From NCBI GenBank assembly GCA_913052545.1, contig CAJXEF010000066.1:1-10774 (forward strand): a stretch of 10,774 nt of DNA. Direction: 5' to 3'. The notes below the pieces were generated by a model that worked only from the letters and a program-made list of their open reading frames with translations, did not search any database and was not told the origin of the DNA. The DNA comes from an uncultured Chloroflexota bacterium (GTDB lineage: Bacteria; Chloroflexota; Dehalococcoidia; UBA3495). This document shows, piece after piece, positions 6,224 through 10,774 of the stretch; within the stretch, counting starts at the first letter, position 1, and every line of letters starts with the position of its first letter. The position numbers and the translations under genes were made by a program.

Positions 6224-7321
6224 ATGAGGTTGGATCCTATCAATATATACGACTACGAAGCCAGAGCTAAATTAGCACTCCCACATGACAATTGGGATTT
6301 CATAGAAGCCGGTGCTATGGATGAATTGACCACTAAACGCAATCGATCAGCGTTTGATGAATTGACGCTTAGACCTAGATTCATGCGGAGTGTAGAAGAG
6401 CGAAAGATTTCTACAACCATGCTCAGCGAGGACTTGAGCTTCCCTGTTTTTGTTTGCCCTGCCGGAAGCCATGGTATGGCACATCCTGACGCCGAGGCCG
6501 CAACTGCCCGTGCTGCAGGGAGGTCCAATACTTTAATGATGTTGAGCACATCATCAAATTGCAGTTTGGAAGAAGTCGCAGAGGCCGCCACCGGTCCACT
6601 TTGGTTTCAGCTTTATCACCGAGGCAAAGCCTTAACCGAGATGTTGGTCCGTAGAGCAGAGGCTGCAGGATTTAGAGCTATAGTATTAACTATTGATACC
6701 CCCGTTCCTAGTCCGAAAGAACGAGATCTCAAGAATAGATTTGAACGTAGACTTGAACTAGGCAATTTTCGGGACTTAGGTCTTGCTGAGTCTGAAATTA
6801 GCGGTACTGACGAAACTCCTGGATGGGATGTTTCTAGGTCAGATCCTATTACGTGGGCTGATATTGAGTGGTTACGGAGTCTAAGTTCTTTACCTCTCGT
6901 GTTAAAAGGTGTGAGAGTGGCCGAAGATGCTAGGATAGCGGCAGAATGCGGAGTTGAAGGAATCTTGGTATCGACTCATGGAGGGAGACAATTAGACCAA
7001 ACCATGAGTTCATTAGAGACGGTGCCTGAGATAGTGGATGCTGTTGACGGGAACTGCGAAGTATATCTTGATTCAGGTATACGAAGGGGGAGTGATGTGG
7101 TTAAGGCTTTGTCTCTGGGAGTGAAGGCGGTTGGTATTGGTAGGCCATTATTCTGGGGCTTGGCTGTTGCTGGTGAGGATGGAGTGCATCATGTCTTAGA
7201 ATTGCTCCGGGAAGAAGTTGGAAGAGCGATGGATATGTGTGGTCAGAGCGATGTGGGCGACCTAGATTCGGCGTTAATTAACATACCAAACAACTGGGGT
7301 CCTGGTAGAACCTCTCCATAG
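6224..7321 (+). CDS. FMN-dependent 2-hydroxyacid oxidase/dehydrogenase, glycolate oxidase family
   Basis: This is a 365-residue FMN TIM-barrel enzyme of the glycolate oxidase/lactate dehydrogenase family, which oxidises 2-hydroxyacids to 2-oxoacids. Key residues by alignment to spinach glycolate oxidase: H252 (catalytic base) and R255 in STHGGRQLD; K228 (FMN N1/O2) in LKGV; Y131 in FQLY; and the FMN phosphate site in LDSGIRRG (282-289) and GIGRP (304-308). Several pocket residues differ: Y24 is F26, W108 is S110 and R164 is K165. The substrate is therefore probably not glycolate itself, or it is held differently. Length and architecture are normal, with no membrane-binding insert, so it is a soluble cytoplasmic enzyme. 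The start at 6224 follows the ribosome site. The gene lies between two terminators and is probably monocistronic. Next to an oxalate-type oxidoreductase it may feed 2-oxoacids into the same pathway; this is inferred. Confidence 0.9.
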   Translation: MRLDPINIYDYEARAKLALPHDNWDFIEAGAMDELTTKRNRSAFDELTLRPRFMRSVEERKISTTMLSEDLSFPVFVCPAGSHGMAHPDAEAATARAAGRSNTLMMLSTSSNCSLEEVAEAATGPLWFQLYHRGKALTEMLVRRAEAAGFRAIVLTIDTPVPSPKERDLKNRFERRLELGNFRDLGLAESEISGTDETPGWDVSRSDPITWADIEWLRSLSSLPLVLKGVRVAEDARIAAECGVEGILVSTHGGRQLDQTMSSLETVPEIVDAVDGNCEVYLDSGIRRGSDVVKALSLGVKAVGIGRPLFWGLAVAGEDGVHHVLELLREEVGRAMDMCGQSDVGDLDSALINIPNNWGPGRTSP

Positions 7322-7343
7322 TATTTGACGAGCAAACGGTAAT

Positions 7344-7390
7344 GAGATCACAAAACCCAATCTACCAAAGAGATTGGGTTTTGTGATCTC
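7344..7390. terminator. Bidirectional terminator between convergent genes
   Basis: A perfect 20-bp inverted repeat (7344-7363 with 7371-7390) has a 7-nt loop. The core AAAACCCAATCT / AGATTGGGTTTT has a T run on either strand, and the arms extend 8 bp beyond it (GAGATCAC / GTGATCTC). It lies 22 bp after the FMN enzyme stop and 5 bp after the hydrolase stop on the other strand, so it serves both. Confidence 0.9.
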
Positions 7391-7395
7391 AGGTT

Positions 7396-8199
7396 TTATG
7401 AGATTGAACTACTTAGGATCCGTTTATTAATTATGGCGGAGAACATTTCCTCAACCAGTCTGTTAAAGATCAATGGCTGTTCGAAGTGGGCCGAGTGGGC
7501 AGCCCCTTTTACAATCTCCATACGTGATCCAGATATTGCTTTTTGAACTTCTGATATAACCGCTGGAGGGAAGATCACATCTTCTTCGCCAACGATTAGC
7601 AAAGTAGGTATATCCCAACTAGAAAACGATTCAAAACTTGGACCATCATGTTGTCTGAATCCGGATACGATCCCATCATCTCCGCGAGGTGTATTTAAGT
7701 CATTAATTTGTTGGTAAAGGAAGGCTTTACCTGGATCTTCTTTAATGAAGCTTTGTGATAGAGATCTTGCAGGGCCATCAGGAGGCGGATTTGTTTTTAG
7801 TAGCTCGGAGAGTGTCCCTGGAGTAGCTATGCCACCAGTCGTATCTGCTAACACTAAACCCGACGTGCGATTTGGGTGTTTTAGAGCGAATCCTAGACAA
7901 CTGAAGCCACCCATTGATTGAGATATGAGAAAAGTTTTGTCTATCCCTAAATGATCTAGTAATGATGTTAGATCATCTACGAAGTGCTCTCTATATCTAG
8001 ATATATCAGGGTTGCCGGATCTTCCCCAGCCTCGGTGGTCGAATGTAATGCAACGATATTTGGCTGAGAAAAAACTTACTTGTTGCCACCAACTGAGGGT
8101 ATTCCCACCGCGACCGTGAGCGAAAACTATAGATGGGTTGGTTTCAGATCCATGAGATTCGTAATAGATCTCTGTGTCATTTAGGTGTATTGTCGGCAT
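7396..8199 (-). CDS. Alpha/beta hydrolase (3-oxoadipate enol-lactonase/MenH-like)
   Basis: This is a 267-residue soluble alpha/beta hydrolase. The order of motifs is canonical. The oxyanion-hole loop is AHGRGGN (27-33), and FDHRGWGRS (53-61) follows strand 4. The nucleophile elbow is SQSMGG with S95; its first position is Ser rather than the usual Gly. The acid is D207 in VGEEDVIFPP and the base is H235 in GAAHSAHFEQP. The short helical cap (about 125-185) suggests a small substrate such as a lactone, ester or C-C bond substrate. AGAGGAG sits just before the ATG (about 3-5 nt). It is the last gene of the minus-strand operon, 62 bp after tenA, so a role in breaking down a thiamine or acyl compound is possible but not shown. 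Catalytic competence is likely; the substrate is unknown. Confidence 0.88.
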   Translation of the reverse strand: MPTIHLNDTEIYYESHGSETNPSIVFAHGRGGNTLSWWQQVSFFSAKYRCITFDHRGWGRSGNPDISRYREHFVDDLTSLLDHLGIDKTFLISQSMGGFSCLGFALKHPNRTSGLVLADTTGGIATPGTLSELLKTNPPPDGPARSLSQSFIKEDPGKAFLYQQINDLNTPRGDDGIVSGFRQHDGPSFESFSSWDIPTLLIVGEEDVIFPPAVISEVQKAISGSRMEIVKGAAHSAHFEQPLIFNRLVEEMFSAIINKRILSSSIS

Positions 8200-8261
8200 A
8201 TTCTCCTCTGGGCAACTAAAGATGGTTATAACAAGGAAAAGATAGGAATCCTTCTGTATTT

Positions 8262-8924
8262 TTATCTAACATTAATAGGCCATGATTCTTTAGACAATGC
8301 AGCATCCCAGAACATGTATTCATATTGGCTACTAGTTATGAAAGCCTGTCTCATATCATTTAATTCGGCGGGGCCCGCGGTTAAGGCCGCCTGGTCTACG
8401 AATTTTCTCCAGGCAGCGACCGAATTTTCTAAAAATCCGGCTACATAAAATTCGGTCCATTGGCTGTACAGAGGGTGGTCAGAAGCCCCAACCTCATCTT
8501 TTAAAAGATGGTATGTCCATGGACATGGTAGCAAAGCTGCTGCAGTTGGGCCTAGGCCGTATAGTGAAGCTGTTTTAATCATATGGTTAACATAAGATGT
8601 ATTTGTGGGAGAAGGACCGGATTCGTATATGCTGGCTAACGTAACTTCAGACTCAGCTAGTAATTTGTGGTGCAATGGTCTTTCAACTGGAGTTAAGACC
8701 CTGTGAGACAGTTCTTCTAGAGTTTCAGAATCAGGCGCTTTCGCCAACGCCATGGCGACGGTACGAGCAAATCCCTCTAAGTAAAGGTAATCCTGGGTTA
8801 AATAATATCTAAAAGTTTCTAGAGGCAAACTACCGTCTTTAATCGCCATAAGAAATGGGTGTTCAAAAATCTTGTCCCATATTGGTGCTGCGGCGATTCT
8901 GAGTTCGTCACTGAAATTTTCCAA
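8262..8924 (-). CDS. tenA: TenA family protein (aminopyrimidine aminohydrolase / thiaminase II)
   Basis: The 220-residue length matches the family. TenA hydrolyses aminopyrimidine thiamine-breakdown products to HMP for salvage. The active-site residues of Bacillus subtilis TenA all have counterparts: D45 and Y48 (QDYLYL, D44/Y47 there), C134 and Y138 (LLPCPWTY, C135/Y139) and E202 (QYEYMFW, E205). HPF (22-24) and DGSLP (30-34) are further family marks. The start is TTG at 8924, with AAGG 9 nt upstream; no in-frame ATG fits the N-terminal alignment. It begins 11 bp after the hotdog gene stop, so it is co-translated in one operon. No TPP riboswitch is visible in the short gap. Two ThDP enzymes in the window make thiamine supply relevant. 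A non-thiamine TenA-like role is a less likely alternative. Confidence 0.9.
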   Translation of the reverse strand: MENFSDELRIAAAPIWDKIFEHPFLMAIKDGSLPLETFRYYLTQDYLYLEGFARTVAMALAKAPDSETLEELSHRVLTPVERPLHHKLLAESEVTLASIYESGPSPTNTSYVNHMIKTASLYGLGPTAAALLPCPWTYHLLKDEVGASDHPLYSQWTEFYVAGFLENSVAAWRKFVDQAALTAGPAELNDMRQAFITSSQYEYMFWDAALSKESWPINVR

Positions 8925-8935
8925 AATATCAATCC

Positions 8936-9775
8936 TTATGTAATTGGGCTAGGTATTAAAATAATTGCTTTGCCTGAGGCTACTGGTACACCGTCTTGTC
9001 TTGTTACCAATACGTTTAAATCCGTTTTAGTTCGTTCTGAAACTTCTGATGTTTCGTATACATTAGCGCTAATGGTACAAATCTGATCTGGTAATAATGA
9101 ATTACAGAAATTGATATTTAAAAAACCTCCTTTCAGGAAATCCATTCCGTACGTCTCGGCCAGAAGCTCGTGGGCATATGCAAACGATAACAAATTTCCT
9201 GTTTCCTGTTTGGACATCGACGCTGAATCTCCTATTTCAAATACCCTGTTGAAATTTTTAATGCGGTCCCACGCCCGTTTGTCGATTCTCTTTTCTAAAA
9301 TGGGTAACCGTTGTAGAGCTTGGGGTTCCACGTTAGCAATAGATATAGAAGGAAGTTGATTTATACCTATACTGAACGTTTGCTGGGTTTTTAATATTTC
9401 CGTGCCAATGTCATCAATGGCCAATGTTCCTACTACTAAATACTCAATCCCTTCAGATATGTATTTGTCCCTGATCCATCCACTTACCTGGATTCTTCGA
9501 TCGATTATTGGAGGGCGGTAGTAATAATCAATTCTACCGCAGCTGCTTAAAGTAATCGGGCCATATTTATTGCTTAATACTTGATAAAACTCGCCAATTG
9601 CTAAATTGACATAACCGGACCGCCAGTATTCAACAGTTGAGCAATATTCGTTGAGCATTTTCTCGGTGACGCGATATTCTAGATGGCCTAATTGTTCTCC
9701 AATATTTATGGTTTCATAAAATAGGTCATTTGATTTATTTGAGGTCAAATCGGGTGGGTCAGGTATATTGGTCAA
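8936..9775 (-). CDS. Double-hotdog, MaoC/FAS1-like dehydratase-family protein
   Basis: This 279-residue protein shows two successive hotdog-like halves. Residues about 20-137 contain FYETINIGEQLGHLEYRVTE, then strand-rich GRIDYYYRPPIIDRRIQVSG. Residues about 150-275 contain AHELLAETYG, GGFLNINFCNSLLPDQ and GVPVASGKAI, the usual MaoC-type central helix and following strands. The D-x4-H type catalytic motif of R-specific enoyl-CoA hydratases is not visible; the place where an Asp is expected after YC reads STVEYW. It may therefore bind an acyl group without hydratase activity, or use other residues. The start is TTG 9775, overlapping the TPR gene stop as TTGA, with AGGAAGGG 5 nt upstream. An upstream in-frame TTG at 9805 lacks such a site. 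It sits between the TPR gene and tenA in one operon. Fold assignment moderate; function unknown. Confidence 0.7.
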   Translation of the reverse strand: MTNIPDPPDLTSNKSNDLFYETINIGEQLGHLEYRVTEKMLNEYCSTVEYWRSGYVNLAIGEFYQVLSNKYGPITLSSCGRIDYYYRPPIIDRRIQVSGWIRDKYISEGIEYLVVGTLAIDDIGTEILKTQQTFSIGINQLPSISIANVEPQALQRLPILEKRIDKRAWDRIKNFNRVFEIGDSASMSKQETGNLLSFAYAHELLAETYGMDFLKGGFLNINFCNSLLPDQICTISANVYETSEVSERTKTDLNVLVTRQDGVPVASGKAIILIPSPIT

Positions 9776-10774
9776 CTCGTCCCTTCCTGTTGACTGTCCA
9801 ACCAATCAGCTTTTCCGATGTCTGCTTCGCCTAGAGAAATGCAGCCCATTGTAAGATATGTTTCTCCGCGTAATCGGTAGGCCTGGCTATAGTTTGGGTT
9901 TAGGGATATAGCTTTGTTGCAGTCTTCTGTTGCCTGGTTAGGATCTCTAATTTTGGCATAAGCCCTGCCTCTCTCTATGTACAGTTCTGGCATCGAAGAA
10001 TCCAGGGTTAATGCTTTGCTAAAATCCTGGATAGCTCCCTTAGTATCCCCTAAATCAAATGATGCACTTCCTCGATTTCTATACAAATTGGCGAAAGCAG
10101 GAGCTAGTTTCAGTGCCTGGTCAAAATCTTTAATTGCGTGTTCGGGTAATGCCAAGTTACGTAATGCGATACCTCGGTTGTAATATGCGTTTGCGAAGGT
10201 TGGAACAAGTAGAATTGCTTCATTATAGTCTTCTAAGGCGGCTTGATACTCTCCCTGATCACTCAGAGCATTTCCTCTAGCGTATCTGTAATCCGCGTCA
10301 TCAGGCCTTAAGTCAATCGCGCGTGAGTAATATTCCGTCGCCTCTATGATTCGGCCTAAATCTCTGTTAGCGATCCCTAAATTGTAAAAGGAATTTGATA
10401 GGAGGGGATTTAATCGGATGGATTCTAGGAAATCCTTTATTGCTAACTCGTAGTTTTTAAGTGATGCATGGGCAACGCCTCTGGCGTAAAAAAAATCACC
10501 ATCATCCGGTTCTAATGCTATAGCCTGATCGTAGTCTCTGATAGCCTTATCAAATTTCTCTTGATACCTGTAAATTACCCCTCGAGCGTAGAATGCTACG
10601 GGGTAGTCAGGCTCTACTGTTATAGCTGTGCTGTAATCATCAATAGCCTGTGTTAAGTCTCCGAGATTCCTGTACGTCATACCGCGGTAATAATAAGCTG
10701 GGGCAAAATTATCGTTCTCCAGGATCGCTCTATTAAAGCAATCCATAGCTTTATCGAACAAGCCATATTGGGAA
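9772..10774 (-). CDS. TPR repeat protein (5' end cut by window edge)
   Basis: 333 codons are visible, open to the right window edge, so the true start lies outside. The TTG at 10761 has open frame before it and no reason to be the start. The protein is almost entirely tetratricopeptide repeats of exactly 34 residues. The end of one repeat (GLFDKAMDCFNRAI) is followed by eight regular units, for example AYYYRGMTYRNLGDLTQAID, and a degenerate C-terminal unit (YSQAYRLRGETYLTMG) before a short tail. The recurring core is a Y-R/A-RG in helix A and A-I-D-Y/F-A-I in helix B, ending in P-D or P. TPR arrays are protein-binding scaffolds with no enzymatic role. No signal peptide can be judged because the N terminus is absent. 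It overlaps the downstream hotdog start by 4 bp, so it belongs to the same operon. Partner unknown. Confidence 0.92.
   Translation of the reverse strand, partial: SQYGLFDKAMDCFNRAILENDNFAPAYYYRGMTYRNLGDLTQAIDDYSTAITVEPDYPVAFYARGVIYRYQEKFDKAIRDYDQAIALEPDDGDFFYARGVAHASLKNYELAIKDFLESIRLNPLLSNSFYNLGIANRDLGRIIEATEYYSRAIDLRPDDADYRYARGNALSDQGEYQAALEDYNEAILLVPTFANAYYNRGIALRNLALPEHAIKDFDQALKLAPAFANLYRNRGSASFDLGDTKGAIQDFSKALTLDSSMPELYIERGRAYAKIRDPNQATEDCNKAISLNPNYSQAYRLRGETYLTMGCISLGEADIGKADWLDSQQEGTS
9781..9788 (-). promoter_or_regulatory. Ribosome binding site deciding the hotdog gene TTG start
   Basis: AGGAAGGG on the minus strand lies inside the TPR gene's last codons, 5 nt before TTG 9775. That TTG shares bases with the TGA stop (9774-9772) as TTGA. 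This favours 9775 over the earlier TTG at 9805 and implies translational coupling to the TPR gene. Confidence 0.6.

Noticed and set aside
7992..8005. 14-bp palindrome TATATCTAGATATA, similar to the one at 1585-1598
   Set aside because: It is inside the hydrolase coding sequence at ordinary AT-rich codons. The similarity to the intergenic palindrome is probably chance.
8200..8261. TPP riboswitch near tenA
   Set aside because: The 62-bp gap after tenA and the 11-bp gap before it are too short, and no THI-box features were seen. Any leader of the operon is outside the window.
8185..8448. Plus-strand frame spanning the tenA-hydrolase gap
   Set aside because: Mostly antisense to tenA. The protein is unremarkable and the gap is explained as an operon spacer with the hydrolase ribosome site.
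10759..10761. TTG as start of the TPR protein
   Set aside because: The frame stays open upstream to the window edge and continues the TPR pattern, so the gene is simply cut by the edge.

Overview
The window comes from a bacterium with mid-range GC, densely packed genes, Shine-Dalgarno-led starts that include TTG, and perfect-stem terminators. No rRNA, tRNA, IS element, phage gene or CRISPR array was seen. Ferredoxin-dependent 2-oxoacid-type chemistry next to an FMN hydroxyacid oxidase, a TenA and a double-hotdog protein would fit an uncultivated lineage such as marine Chloroflexota. That placement is a guess from gene content, not a demonstrated one.

Layout. At 1-1447 (minus, cut by the left edge) lies a thiamine-diphosphate (ThDP) enzyme of the acetolactate-synthase superfamily. 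A regulatory gap of about 390 bp (1448-1837) separates it from a divergent FadR/GlcC-type GntR regulator (1838-2587, plus). That gap holds a perfect-consensus sigma70 promoter and, just downstream, an 11-bp GntR-type operator. Next come three tightly packed plus-strand genes (2651-6041) for a ferredoxin oxidoreductase with a fused gamma-delta subunit, an alpha subunit and a beta subunit. They end at a 23-bp perfect hairpin (6051-6100). A candidate promoter then leads into an FMN-dependent 2-hydroxyacid oxidase/dehydrogenase (6224-7321). A 20-bp perfect hairpin (7344-7390) separates it from a convergent minus-strand operon. Read 5' to 3', that operon is a TPR protein (cut by the right edge), a double-hotdog protein, TenA and an alpha/beta hydrolase.

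Main interpretation. The alpha subunit has YPIRP where pyruvate:ferredoxin oxidoreductases have YPITP, plus a second Arg and an Asp at exactly the spacing I recall for oxalate oxidoreductase of Moorella thermoacetica (R31, R109, D112 there; R41, R119, D122 here). Gene order and the gamma-delta fusion also match. I therefore call it a probable oxalate oxidoreductase: oxalate to 2 CO2 with ferredoxin reduction. The neighbouring 2-hydroxyacid oxidase could supply glyoxylate or oxalate from glycolate-like acids, and the GntR regulator resembles glycolate/lactate/pyruvate sensors, so the plus-strand block may be a C2-acid (glycolate/glyoxylate/oxalate) oxidation locus. TenA, with all key residues intact, could salvage thiamine for the two ThDP enzymes in the window. 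That functional link is inference.

Start sites were revised from sequence signals for the GntR regulator (1838), the FMN enzyme (6224) and the hotdog protein (TTG at 9775).
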